From contig NZ_DFUE01000046.1 in assembly GCF_002379585.1 (NCBI RefSeq), positions 69,576-133,575 on the forward strand: a stretch of 64,000 nucleotides of DNA, read 5' to 3'. The DNA comes from Pseudomonas sp. UBA4194. Lineage in GTDB: Bacteria > Pseudomonadota > Gammaproteobacteria > Pseudomonadales > Pseudomonadaceae. Position 1 is the stretch's first letter. Every line of letters starts with the position of its first letter. Made by a program: the position numbers and the translations under genes. The notes below the pieces were generated by a model. That model was not told the DNA's origin and made no database searches. It was given only the letters and a program-made list of their open reading frames with translations. This document shows, piece by piece, positions 15,227-24,259 of this stretch.

Positions 15227-18200
15227 ATGTCCAGATTCTTTATCGACCGCCCCATTTTCGCCTGGGTATTAGCCCTGGTGATCATGCTGGTAGGTGGGCT
15301 GGCAATCCTCAAGCTGCCGATCAACCAATACCCGGCCATCGCGCCGACCGCCATCGATATCCAGGTCACCTACCCAGGTGCGTCCGCACAGACCGTGCAG
15401 GACACCGTGGTACAGATCATCGAGCAACAGCTCAACGGTATCGACAACCTGCGTTACGTTTCCTCGGACAGTAACTCCGACGGCAGCATGACCATCACCG
15501 TGACGTTCAACCAGGGCACCAACCCGGACATCGCCCAGGTACAGGTGCAGAACAAGCTCAACCTGGCCACGCCACTGTTGCCTCAGGAAGTACAGCAGCA
15601 GGGTCTGCGCGTTACCAAGTCGGTGAAGAACTTCCTGCTGGTGATCGGCCTGGTGTCCGAAGACGGCAGCATGAGCAAGGACGACCTGTCCAACTACATC
15701 GTTTCCAACATCCAGGACCCGATTTCGCGGACTTCCGGTGTAGGTGACTTCCAGGTGTTCGGTTCGCAGTACGCCATGCGGATCTGGCTGGACCCAGCCA
15801 AGCTCAACAACTTCCAGCTGACCCCTGTGGAAGTGAGCAGCGCGATCAGCGCACAGAACGTGCAGATCGCCACTGGCCAATTGGGCGGCTTGCCCGCCCT
15901 GCCCGGCACGCAGCTCAATGCCACCATCATCGGCAAGACCCGCCTGCAGACCGCCGAGCAGTTCGGCAACATCTTTCTGAAGGTCAACACCGACGGTTCG
16001 CAAGTTCGCCTCAAGGACGTTGCACGCATCGGCCTGGGCGGTCAGAACTACAGCATCGACGCGCAGTTCAACGGCAACCCGGCTTCGGGTATGGCAATCA
16101 AGCTCGCATCGGGCGCCAACGCCCTGGACACCGCCAAGGCCATTCGCGCCACGGTTGCCAACCTCGAACCCTTCTTTCCGCCAGGCATGAAGGTGGTGTA
16201 TCCGTATGACACCACCCCCACCGTTACCGAGTCGATTTCGGGTGTAGTACACACCCTGATCGAGGCGATCGTGCTGGTGTTCCTGGTGATGTACCTGTTC
16301 CTGCAGAACTTCCGCGCCACGGTCATCACCACGATGACGGTACCGGTGGTATTGCTGGGTACCTTCGGCATCCTGGCGGCGTTCGGCTTCACCATCAACA
16401 CCCTGACCATGTTCGGCATGATCCTGGCGATCGGTCTATTGGTGGACGATGCCATCGTGGTGGTGGAAAACGTCGAGCGGGTGATGGAAGAGGAGCACCT
16501 GTCACCCAAGGAAGCGACGAAAAAGTCCATGGACCAGATCCAGGGGGCACTGGTGGGTATCGCCATGGTGCTCTCGGCGGTACTGCTGCCGATGGCCTTC
16601 TTCGGCGGTTCCACGGGCGTGATCTACAAGCAATTCTCGATCACCATCGTTTCTGCCATGGGCCTGTCGGTACTGGTCGCGCTGATCTTCACCCCGGCGC
16701 TGTGCGCCACCATGCTCAAGCCGATCGATCCGGAAAAGCACGGCCAACCCAAGCGTGGTTTCTTCGGCTGGTTCAACCGTACCTTCGACCGCAGTGTGGT
16801 CAGCTACGAGAACGGCGTGAAGCGCATGGTGACGCACAAGTTGCCGGCCTTCCTGGTTTACCTGATCATCTTCGCCGGCATGATCTGGCTGTTCATGCGC
16901 ATTCCGGCCGCGTTCCTGCCGGAAGAAGACCAGGGCGTGATCTTCGCTCAGGTCCAGACTCCGGCCGGTTCTTCTGCCGAGCGTACGCAGAAAGTCATCG
17001 ACGAAATGCGCACCTACCTGCTCGACGCCGACAACGGCGAGGGTGCCGGGGTGAAATCGGTGTTCAGCGTCAACGGCTTCAACTTCGCCGGTCGTGGCCA
17101 GAGTTCGGGCCTGGCATTCGTGATGCTCAAGCCGTGGGGTGAACGCGACGCCGAAACCACCGTGTTCAAGATCGCCGAACGTGCGCAGAAACACTTCGCC
17201 AGCTTCCGCGACGCCATGGTTTTCGCCGTGGTACCACCGTCGGTACTGGAGCTGGGTAACGCTTCGGGCTTCGACTTCTACCTGCAGGATCAGGGCGGTG
17301 TCGGCCACGAGAAATTGCTGGAGGCACGTAACCAGTTCCTCGGCATGGCCGCGCAAAGCAAGGTTCTGGCGGGCGTACGTCCCAACGGCCTGAACGATGA
17401 GCCGCAGTATCAGCTCACCGTCGATGACGAGAAAGCCAGTGCGCTGGGCATCACGCTGTCGAACATCAACCAGACCTTGTCGATTGCCTTGGGCGGCAGC
17501 TACGTCAACGACTTCATCGACCGCGGTCGGGTGAAGAAAGTGTACGTGCAAGGTGAAGCCTTCGGTCGCATGACCCCTGAAGACCTGAACAAGTGGTACG
17601 TGCGCAACGACTCGGGGACCATGGTGCCGCTGTCTGCCATCGCTACCGGCGAGTGGATATACGGTTCGCCAAAACTGTCGCGCTACAACGGTGTGGCGGC
17701 AATGGAGATCCTCGGTACCCCGGCTCCGGGCTACAGCTCCGGCCAGGCGATGGCCGAGGTTGAAGCGCTGGCCAAGAAACTGCCGGCCGGTGTGGGCTAC
17801 TCGTTCACCGGCCTGTCGTTCGAAGAACGCCTGTCCGGTTCTCAGGCCCCGGCGCTCTATGCCATCTCGCTGCTGTTCGTGTTCCTCTGTCTGGCGGCCT
17901 TGTATGAGAGCTGGTCGATCCCGATTGCAGTACTGCTGGTGGTCCCGTTGGGTGTAATCGGTGCCTTGATCGCCACCAGCCTGCGCGGCTTGTCCAACGA
18001 CGTGTTCTTCCAGGTGGGCCTGCTGGTGACGGTGGGGCTGGCGGCCAAGAACGCCATTCTGATCGTCGAGTTCGCCAAGGAACTGCACGAACAGGGCAAG
18101 AGCCTGGTCGATGCTGCGGCGGAGGCCTGCCGGATGCGTCTGCGCCCGATCATCATGACGTCGCTGGCATTCATCCTCGGCGTGGTGCCCCTGGCCATCT

Positions 18201-18397
18201 CCAGCGGCGCCGGCTCGGGCAGCCAACATGCGATCGGTACCGGGGTAATCGGCGGTATGATCACCGCTACCGTCCTGGCGATCTTCTGGGTCCCGATGTT
18301 CTATGTCGCTGTGTCGTCCCTGTTCAAGAGCAAGTACGACAAGGAACACGAAAAGGACAACGGCAAAGCAATTTCACACGATGAGGCTGGCCAATGA
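15227..18397 (+). CDS. ttgB: RND efflux pump inner-membrane subunit TtgB
   Basis: A 1056-residue HAE1-type RND transporter with twelve membrane segments and two large periplasmic loops. The proton-relay Asp pair lies in GLLVDDAIVVVENVERV in the fourth segment. It begins MSRFFIDRPIFAWVLA as in MexB/TtgB. Substrates are taken from periplasm and membrane and passed to TtgC using the proton gradient. Its length equals that of the family. The last four bases overlap the ttgC start. Confidence 0.96.
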   Translation: MSRFFIDRPIFAWVLALVIMLVGGLAILKLPINQYPAIAPTAIDIQVTYPGASAQTVQDTVVQIIEQQLNGIDNLRYVSSDSNSDGSMTITVTFNQGTNPDIAQVQVQNKLNLATPLLPQEVQQQGLRVTKSVKNFLLVIGLVSEDGSMSKDDLSNYIVSNIQDPISRTSGVGDFQVFGSQYAMRIWLDPAKLNNFQLTPVEVSSAISAQNVQIATGQLGGLPALPGTQLNATIIGKTRLQTAEQFGNIFLKVNTDGSQVRLKDVARIGLGGQNYSIDAQFNGNPASGMAIKLASGANALDTAKAIRATVANLEPFFPPGMKVVYPYDTTPTVTESISGVVHTLIEAIVLVFLVMYLFLQNFRATVITTMTVPVVLLGTFGILAAFGFTINTLTMFGMILAIGLLVDDAIVVVENVERVMEEEHLSPKEATKKSMDQIQGALVGIAMVLSAVLLPMAFFGGSTGVIYKQFSITIVSAMGLSVLVALIFTPALCATMLKPIDPEKHGQPKRGFFGWFNRTFDRSVVSYENGVKRMVTHKLPAFLVYLIIFAGMIWLFMRIPAAFLPEEDQGVIFAQVQTPAGSSAERTQKVIDEMRTYLLDADNGEGAGVKSVFSVNGFNFAGRGQSSGLAFVMLKPWGERDAETTVFKIAERAQKHFASFRDAMVFAVVPPSVLELGNASGFDFYLQDQGGVGHEKLLEARNQFLGMAAQSKVLAGVRPNGLNDEPQYQLTVDDEKASALGITLSNINQTLSIALGGSYVNDFIDRGRVKKVYVQGEAFGRMTPEDLNKWYVRNDSGTMVPLSAIATGEWIYGSPKLSRYNGVAAMEILGTPAPGYSSGQAMAEVEALAKKLPAGVGYSFTGLSFEERLSGSQAPALYAISLLFVFLCLAALYESWSIPIAVLLVVPLGVIGALIATSLRGLSNDVFFQVGLLVTVGLAAKNAILIVEFAKELHEQGKSLVDAAAEACRMRLRPIIMTSLAFILGVVPLAISSGAGSGSQHAIGTGVIGGMITATVLAIFWVPMFYVAVSSLFKSKYDKEHEKDNGKAISHDEAGQ

Positions 18398-19854
18398 GCA
18401 AGTCCCTGATATCCATCGCCGTCGCTGCCTTCGTGCTCAGCGGCTGCTCGATGATCCCCGACTACGAGCGCCCCGCGCTGCCCGTAGCCGAGCAATACCC
18501 GCAGGGCGAGGCGTACTCGCCTGCCCAGGCGGCTGATGTGGCCGCGGCCGAACAAGGCTGGAGGCAGTTCTTCACGGACCCTGCCCTCGAGCAACTGGTG
18601 CAGGTTGCCCTGGAAAACAACCGCGACCTGAAAGTCGCGGCCTTGAACATCGAAGCCTACCGGGCCCAGTACCGCATCCAGCGTGCGGACCTGTTCCCGG
18701 CGGTAAACGTCGATGGCACGGGTACCCGCCAACGCTCGCCGGCGGACTTGTCCACCAGCGGGCAAGCAGGCATTGGCAGTCAATACGCGGTGACCCTGGG
18801 CGTCAGCGCGTACGAGCTGGACCTGTGGGGCCGTATCCGCAGCCTCAACGAACAGGCCCTGCAGACCTACCTGTCCAGTGAAGAAGCCCGTCGCTCGACC
18901 CAGATCAGCCTGGTGGCCAGTGTTGCCAATGCCTATCTGACCTGGCAGGCCGACCAGGAACTGCTCAAGCTGACCCAGGACACCCTGGTGGCGTTCGAAC
19001 AGAGCCTGAAGCTGACCAGCCGCAGCGCCGAAGTCGGCGTGTCGTCGGCCCTGGACCTGAGCCAGGCGCGTACGTCGGTGGAAACCGCCCGTGTCAGCCT
19101 GGCGCGCTATCAGCGCCAGGTGGCCCAGGACCGCAACAGCCTGACCCTGCTGCTGGGCACCAACATTCCGGTCGACCTGCCGGCTGCACGAGGCCTGGAT
19201 GCCGATCTGCTCAGCGAAATGCCCGCCGGCATGCCGTCCGAGCTGCTCACCCGTCGTCCGGACATTCTGTCGGCCGAGCATAATCTGCTGGCAGCCAATG
19301 CGAACATCGGTGCCGCACGCGCAGCGTTCTTCCCCAGCATCAGCCTGACCGCCAATGCCGGCACCTCGAGCAGCCAGTTGTCGGGTCTGTTCGATGGCGG
19401 TTCGGGCAGCTGGCTGTTCTCGCCGAGCATCAGCCTGCCGATCTTCAACGCCGGTGCGCTGCGTGCCAGCCTGGACTACTCCAAGATCCAGAAAGACATC
19501 AACGTGGCCAACTACGAGAAGGCCATTCAGACGGCTTTCCAGGAAGTGTCCGACGGCCTCACGGCGCGCAAGACCTACAACGATCAGTTGCAGGCCCAGC
19601 GTGATTCGGTGCAGGCCAACCAGGATTACTACCGCCTGGCCGAGCGTCGCTACCGCATCGGGGTGGACAGCAACCTGACCTTCCTCGATGCACAGCGCTC
19701 GCTGTTCAGTGCGCAGCAGTCGCTGATCACCGACCGTCTGTCGCAACTGACCAGCGAGGTCAATCTGTACAAGGCACTGGGCGGTGGCTGGTATGAACGT
19801 ACCGGTCAGGCCCAGGCTGCACAGCCAGCGCCAGCCACGGCGCCGAAAAGCTGA
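18394..19854 (+). CDS. ttgC: RND efflux outer-membrane channel TtgC
   Basis: A 486-residue OprM/TolC-type outer-membrane lipoprotein. The signal ends in VLSGC (Cys18). Two repeated OEP domains form the trimeric barrel and alpha-tunnel; YELDLWGRIRSLNEQA and LLTRRPDILSAEHNLLAANA are typical motifs. The ATG overlaps the ttgB stop as ATGA, showing translational coupling. A strong terminator follows. Confidence 0.95.
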   Translation: MSKSLISIAVAAFVLSGCSMIPDYERPALPVAEQYPQGEAYSPAQAADVAAAEQGWRQFFTDPALEQLVQVALENNRDLKVAALNIEAYRAQYRIQRADLFPAVNVDGTGTRQRSPADLSTSGQAGIGSQYAVTLGVSAYELDLWGRIRSLNEQALQTYLSSEEARRSTQISLVASVANAYLTWQADQELLKLTQDTLVAFEQSLKLTSRSAEVGVSSALDLSQARTSVETARVSLARYQRQVAQDRNSLTLLLGTNIPVDLPAARGLDADLLSEMPAGMPSELLTRRPDILSAEHNLLAANANIGAARAAFFPSISLTANAGTSSSQLSGLFDGGSGSWLFSPSISLPIFNAGALRASLDYSKIQKDINVANYEKAIQTAFQEVSDGLTARKTYNDQLQAQRDSVQANQDYYRLAERRYRIGVDSNLTFLDAQRSLFSAQQSLITDRLSQLTSEVNLYKALGGGWYERTGQAQAAQPAPATAPKS

Positions 19855-19879
19855 TTGCAGCAGCGCTTGAATGAAAAGA

Positions 19880-19905
19880 ACCCACCCTTTGCGGTGGGTT
19901 TTTTT
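19880..19905 (+). terminator. Rho-independent terminator of ttgABC
   Basis: CCCACC and GGTGGG pair around CTTTGC and are followed by a run of seven T. Confidence 0.9.
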
Positions 19906-19919
19906 ATGAGGTCAGGCAG

Positions 19920-20018
19920 GGCCGACGCCATCGCGGGTAGAACCCGCTCCCACAGGGGATGGTTTTGGTGGTCGTGTAGACCGTCTAGGGGCGGGCTCTG
20001 CCTGCGATGGCGCCGGAC
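19920..20018. repeat. REP pair, second copy decayed
   Basis: An intact GCGGGTAGAACCCGCTCCCAC is followed after about 40 bp by a degenerate reverse copy, GGGGCGGGCTCTGCCTGCGA. Confidence 0.75.
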
Positions 20019-20119
20019 CTGCAAAAGAAAATCTGCAACCCTATTGGCCTAAACCCCAATCATGGTCAATAGTGGTCAGGTGATCAGATAACTGATTTGT
20101 CATTAACCAGTTAGTTACT

Positions 20120-20134
20120 GTTCGTTTATCGCAC
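20120..20134. promoter_or_regulatory. PcaR-type box upstream of the porin gene
   Basis: GTTCGTTTATCGCAC differs in two places from the 15-base PcaR site GTTCGATAATCGCAC known to me from P. putida pcaIJ. It lies 125 bp before the porin start and would place the porin in the PcaR regulon. Confidence 0.6.
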
Positions 20135-20258
20135 GTTTTTAGGTGCGACCAATTGAACCACCCCAGCTGCGCAAGCACTATCCGCGCAACACGTAACAAA
20201 ATGTCTGGAGCTTCAGACATTCGTGCATCTAAAAAACCAATAACAACAGGGTTACCCC

Positions 20259-21524
20259 ATGCGCCAACACCCGCGTCGCCCCTCACGTCTGTTGCCCAAC
20301 CTGATCGCCATGACCGTTGCCACCGCCGCCCTGCCCGCCATGGCCGCGGAATCCGGCTTTCTGGAAGATGCCAAGGTAGGTCTCAATCTGCGTAACTTCT
20401 ACTTCAACCGCAACCACACCAACCCGGCGTTTCCACAGAGCAAGTCGGAAGAATGGACCCAGAGCTTCATCCTCGACGCAAAATCCGGCTACACCCAAGG
20501 CATGGTCGGCTTTGGCGTCGACGTGCTGGGCATGTATTCGGTGAAGCTCGACGGTGGCCGCGGGACCTACGGCACCCAATTGCTGCCGACCCACGATGGC
20601 AACAAACCAGCCGATGACTTCGGCCGGCTGGGCGTCGCACTGAAAGCCAAGGTGTCCAAGACCGTGGTAAAAGTCGGTGAATGGATGCCGGTACTGCCCA
20701 TCCTGCGCTCTGACGACGGTCGCTCGCTGCCGCAGACCTTCCGCGGTGGTCAGGTGACCTCCCAGGAAATCGACGGCCTGACGTTGTACGGCGGTCAGTT
20801 CCGCCAGAACAGCCCGCGCAACGACGCCAGCATGGAAGACATGTTCATGCAGGGCCGCGCCACGGCAACGTCCGACCGTTTCAACTTCGTGGGTGGCGAA
20901 TACACCTTCAACGAAAAGAACACCTTGATCGGCTTGTGGAACGCCGAGCTCAAAGACATCTACCAGCAGCAGTACCTGCAGATTCTGCACAGCCAGCCGC
21001 TGGGCGACTGGACCCTGGGCGCCAACCTGGGCTTCTTCCACGGCAAGGAAGACGGCAGCGCACTGGCCGGCGACCTGGACAACAAGACCTGGTCGGCGCT
21101 GCTGTCGGCCAAGTACGGCAGCAACACCTTCTATGTCGGCTTGCAGAAAGTCACCGGCGACAATGCCTGGATGCGCGTCAACGGCACCAGCGGCGGCACT
21201 CTGGCCAACGATAGCTACAACTCCAGCTATGACAACGCCAAGGAGAAGTCCTGGCAGTTGCGTCACGACTTCAACTTCGCCGGGGTGGGCGTGCCCGGGC
21301 TGACGTTGATGAACCGTTATATCAGCGGTGATAACGTGCACACCGGGACCATCACCGATGGCAAGGAGTGGGGTCGGGAAACCGAACTGGCCTATACCAT
21401 TCAGTCGGGGACGTTCAAGAGCTTGAACATGCGCTGGAGGAACTCGACCATGCGCCGGGACTACAGCACCAGCGAGTTCGATGAGAACCGGGTGATTGTG
21501 AGTTATCCGTTGAGTATCTTGTAA
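20259..21524 (+). CDS. OprD-family outer-membrane porin (BenF-like)
   Basis: A 421-residue protein. A signal peptide ends near AMA (about residue 29), and the mature protein starts ESGFLEDAKVGLNLRNFYFN, the usual OprD-family beginning. GQVTSQEIDGLTLYGGQFRQ and the C-terminal aromatic-containing strand are also typical of the eighteen-stranded substrate-specific channels (OprD/Occ family). Homologues beside pca or ben genes are assigned uptake of aromatic acids. It is convergent to pcaC, and a PcaR-like site upstream supports a role in protocatechuate or 4-hydroxybenzoate entry. Substrate is inferred. Confidence 0.87.
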   Translation: MRQHPRRPSRLLPNLIAMTVATAALPAMAAESGFLEDAKVGLNLRNFYFNRNHTNPAFPQSKSEEWTQSFILDAKSGYTQGMVGFGVDVLGMYSVKLDGGRGTYGTQLLPTHDGNKPADDFGRLGVALKAKVSKTVVKVGEWMPVLPILRSDDGRSLPQTFRGGQVTSQEIDGLTLYGGQFRQNSPRNDASMEDMFMQGRATATSDRFNFVGGEYTFNEKNTLIGLWNAELKDIYQQQYLQILHSQPLGDWTLGANLGFFHGKEDGSALAGDLDNKTWSALLSAKYGSNTFYVGLQKVTGDNAWMRVNGTSGGTLANDSYNSSYDNAKEKSWQLRHDFNFAGVGVPGLTLMNRYISGDNVHTGTITDGKEWGRETELAYTIQSGTFKSLNMRWRNSTMRRDYSTSEFDENRVIVSYPLSIL

Positions 21525-21557
21525 GCGAGGATAGGGTTGGGGATTGGCGGCGTCTGG

Positions 21558-21594
21558 TCCCCTCACCCCAGCCCTCTCCCTGAGGGAGAGGGAG
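21558..21594. terminator. CCCTCTCCC/GGGAGAGGG hairpin between convergent genes
   Basis: CCCTCTCCC (21572–21580) and GGGAGAGGG (21584–21592) form a perfect nine-pair stem within the repeat CCCCTCACCCCAGCCCTC, a short dispersed element also found at 55718–55756. It probably ends transcription in both directions. Confidence 0.6.
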
Positions 21595-21639
21595 CTAAAA
21601 AGCATACCGCGTGGGGCTCCCCCTCCCCCAATCAATCCC

Positions 21640-22032
21640 TCACTCCTGCGACTCGACCCCCAACTCATCCCACACCGACTCCGCCAGGTGAAACGTCGCA
21701 TTGGCCGCCGGAATGCCGCAATAGATGGCGCTCTGCATCACCACTTCCTTGATCTGCTCACGGGTCACACCGTTGTTGGCCGCGGCGCGCAGGTGCAGTT
21801 TCAATTCCTCGTTGCGGTTCATGCCGATCAGCATGGCGATGGTGATCAGGCTGCGGGTATGCCGTGGCAGCCCTGGGCGCGTCCAGATATCACCCCAGGC
21901 GTGACGGGTGATCATCTCCTGGAATTCGCCGTTGAACTCGGTGATGTTGCTCAGGCTGCGATCCACGTGGGCATCGCCCAGCACTGCGCGGCGTACCTTC
22001 ATGCCTTCGTTGTAGCGTTCTTTCTCGTCCAC
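21640..22032 (-). CDS. pcaC: 4-carboxymuconolactone decarboxylase
   Basis: A 130-residue enzyme of the AhpD-like CMD family that converts gamma-carboxymuconolactone to beta-ketoadipate enol-lactone. ITEFNGEFQEMITRHAWGDI and the C-terminal EVVMQSAIYCGIPAANATF are family hallmarks, the latter holding the active region. Length is standard. It is the last gene of pcaTBDC, 14 bp after pcaD. Confidence 0.95.
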   Translation of the reverse strand: MDEKERYNEGMKVRRAVLGDAHVDRSLSNITEFNGEFQEMITRHAWGDIWTRPGLPRHTRSLITIAMLIGMNRNEELKLHLRAAANNGVTREQIKEVVMQSAIYCGIPAANATFHLAESVWDELGVESQE

Positions 22033-22046
22033 GAACGGGCTCCTTG

Positions 22047-22835
22047 TCAGCTCAGCAGGAAATCGACGACGCGGCGGCTGAACGGCTCGCCCACTTCGAC
22101 GTTGGATAAATGGGCGGCGTGGAACTCGGCGTACTGTGCGCCCACCACCCGCTCTTCGATGAAGTGACCGTCAGCCGGCGTGGTCACCGCATCCTCGGTG
22201 CCCACCACGACCAGCAGCGGCACCTGGATCGATACCAGCTGTTCACGGAAATCGGCATCGCGTACCGCCGCGCAGTTGGCCGCATATCCCTGGGGCGAGG
22301 TCGCCGCGAGCATGTCGGTGATGCGCTTGGCCTCACCGGGGTGCGCCTCGGCGAAGGCCGGGGTGAACCAGCGGGCGATGGACGCGTCACGCAGCGATAC
22401 CATCGCCTGCTCGCCTTGGCTGAGCACCATCTCGATGCGCGGGTTCCACACATCCTGGCTGCCGATCTTCGCGGCCGTATTGCAGATCACCAGCTTGTGC
22501 AACCGGTGACCGGCGTTGATGCCCAGCCACTGACCGATCAAGCCCCCCATGGACAGCCCGCAGAAGTGCACTTTGTCCAGCTTCAGGGCATCGAGCAGGG
22601 CCAGCACGTCCATCCCCAGTTGCTCGATGGTATAGCTGCCCGGGGTGACCAGGGAGGCGCCATGGCCGCGGGTGTCGTAACGCAGCACCTGAAAGTGCTC
22701 GGTGAACGCGGCGATCTGGGTGTCCCACATGCCCAGGTCGGTCCCCAGGGAGTTGGACAGCACCAGCACCGGTTTGCCCTCGGCGCCATCGAGTGTGTAG
22801 TTCAGTTCGCCCTCGGCGAGTTGTACGCGTGGCAC
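22047..22835 (-). CDS. pcaD: 3-oxoadipate enol-lactonase
   Basis: A 262-residue alpha/beta hydrolase that opens beta-ketoadipate enol-lactone. The nucleophile elbow GLSMGG is present, and the acid and His residues lie in GTEDAVTTPADGH and the C-terminal AAHLSNVE. The start is GTG at 22835, preceded by AAGGAGA at good spacing and followed by PRVQLAEGEL. The frame stays open to 23243, but that extension overlaps pcaB and is rejected. It lies 11 bp after pcaB and 14 bp before pcaC. Confidence 0.94.
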   Translation of the reverse strand: MPRVQLAEGELNYTLDGAEGKPVLVLSNSLGTDLGMWDTQIAAFTEHFQVLRYDTRGHGASLVTPGSYTIEQLGMDVLALLDALKLDKVHFCGLSMGGLIGQWLGINAGHRLHKLVICNTAAKIGSQDVWNPRIEMVLSQGEQAMVSLRDASIARWFTPAFAEAHPGEAKRITDMLAATSPQGYAANCAAVRDADFREQLVSIQVPLLVVVGTEDAVTTPADGHFIEERVVGAQYAEFHAAHLSNVEVGEPFSRRVVDFLLS

Positions 22836-22846
22836 GGCAGTCTCCT

Positions 22847-24211
22847 TCAAGCGTTGAATTGATGGTGTTCGGCAACGGCGCGCTGTACCCAGGTCTGCGC
22901 CTGGCCCAGGTAGTGGGCCGGGTCCAGCAGGCGGTCCAGTTCGTCGCCACTGAGTTCGGCAGTGACGTTGGGCTCCTCGCCCAGCACCGCGCGCAGGTGG
23001 CGCTGCTGCGCCACGGCCCGTTTGCAGCACTGCTCCAGCAGATGATGGGCGGCATCGCGACCCAAGCGCTGGGCGAGCACGATGCTGACCGCTTCGGCCA
23101 GGACCAGGCCTTGGGTCAGGTCCAGGTTCTTGAGCATGCGCTGGCTGTCGACCTCCATGCCGTTGGCGATCAGCAAGGCCTGCTGCAGGGCGCCGGACAC
23201 CAGGCAGCAGATCTCCGGCAAGGTCTCCCATTCGGCGTGCCACAAGCCCAGGCTACGCTCGTGCTCCTGCGGCATGGCGCTGAACAGTGTGGCCACCAGA
23301 CCCGGCACGCGCGTCGCAGCGCTGATCAGCACGGCAGCGCCGACCGGATTGCGCTTGTGCGGCATGGTTGAAGAGCCGCCTTTGCCAGGCGCGGACGGCT
23401 CGAACACTTCCGCAGCCTCGGTCTGCATCAGCAGGCTGATGTCACGGCCCACCTTACCCAGGCTGCCGGCCACCAGACCGAGCACCGAGGCCAGCTCCAC
23501 CAGACGGTCGCGCTGGGTGTGCCAGGGCTGTTCAGGCAGATTCAGGCGCAGCTCTTCGGCCAGCGCCTGGGCAATGGGCAACGCCTTGTCACCCAACGCG
23601 GCAAGGCTGCCCGAGGCCCCGCCGAACTGCAGGCTGGCCAGGCGCGGCTTGAGTTCGGCCAGACGCTGCCGGCTGCGGGTGACCGCGCCGAGCCAGCCGG
23701 CGATTTTCATGCCCAGCGTTACCGGCGTGGCGTGCTGCAGCCAGGTCCGCCCGGCCAGTGGCGTGGCGGCGTGGCGTTGCGCTTGCTGGGCCAGGGCGTC
23801 GCCCAGGCGGCTCAGGTCGGCTTCGATCAAGCTCAGCGCCGCCAGCAGTTGCAGCACCAGCCCGGTGTCCATCACGTCCTGGCTGGTGGCGCCCAGATGG
23901 ACATAGCGCTCGGCACCAGCGTCGCTGGCGGCGATCTGCTTGCCCAGCATCTTGACCAGGGGAATGGCCGAGTTGCCCGCCGTGGCGATGGCCTCCCCCA
24001 AGGCTTGAAAGTCGTAAAGCTCGGCCTTGCACGCAGCCTCGATTGGCGCCACGGCCTCGCCGGGTATCATCCCCACACGGGCTTCGGCACGGGCCAGCCC
24101 GGCCTCGAAGTCGAGCATGCCCTGGACGCGGCCACGGTCGGAAAAGATTTCACGCATGTCGCGCGTGGTGAAGTAGGCATCGAACAATTGATTGTTCGGT
24201 CGTTGGCTCAT
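22847..24211 (-). CDS. pcaB: 3-carboxy-cis,cis-muconate cycloisomerase
   Basis: A 454-residue member of the fumarase/aspartase superfamily that cyclises carboxymuconate to gamma-carboxymuconolactone. The superfamily signature GGSSTMPHKRNP is intact, and HLGATSQDVMDTGLVLQL supplies the other conserved block. The start MSQRPNNQLFDAYF at 24211 is preferred to an ATG seven codons upstream. It follows pcaT after 48 bp in an operon. Confidence 0.95.
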   Translation of the reverse strand: MSQRPNNQLFDAYFTTRDMREIFSDRGRVQGMLDFEAGLARAEARVGMIPGEAVAPIEAACKAELYDFQALGEAIATAGNSAIPLVKMLGKQIAASDAGAERYVHLGATSQDVMDTGLVLQLLAALSLIEADLSRLGDALAQQAQRHAATPLAGRTWLQHATPVTLGMKIAGWLGAVTRSRQRLAELKPRLASLQFGGASGSLAALGDKALPIAQALAEELRLNLPEQPWHTQRDRLVELASVLGLVAGSLGKVGRDISLLMQTEAAEVFEPSAPGKGGSSTMPHKRNPVGAAVLISAATRVPGLVATLFSAMPQEHERSLGLWHAEWETLPEICCLVSGALQQALLIANGMEVDSQRMLKNLDLTQGLVLAEAVSIVLAQRLGRDAAHHLLEQCCKRAVAQQRHLRAVLGEEPNVTAELSGDELDRLLDPAHYLGQAQTWVQRAVAEHHQFNA

Positions 24212-24259
24212 GACACGCTCTCGTAGCAGCACGCCGGCAGCACCGGCGCGCCCGCAAGG

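Larger units (their letters stand above)
19855..20258. other. Intergenic region of 404 bp before the porin gene
   Basis: No gene seen. It holds the ttgC terminator, a partly decayed REP pair, a PcaR-type box and the promoter zone and leader of the porin gene, each listed separately. Confidence 0.8.

Noticed and set aside
16502..18349. 615-residue minus-strand ORF inside ttgB
   Set aside because: High GC content leaves antisense frames open. The Gln/His/Arg-rich composition and full overlap with ttgB show a shadow.
22836..23243. N-terminal extension of pcaD
   Set aside because: It overlaps pcaB fully; a GTG with AAGGAGA at 22835 gives the normal protein.
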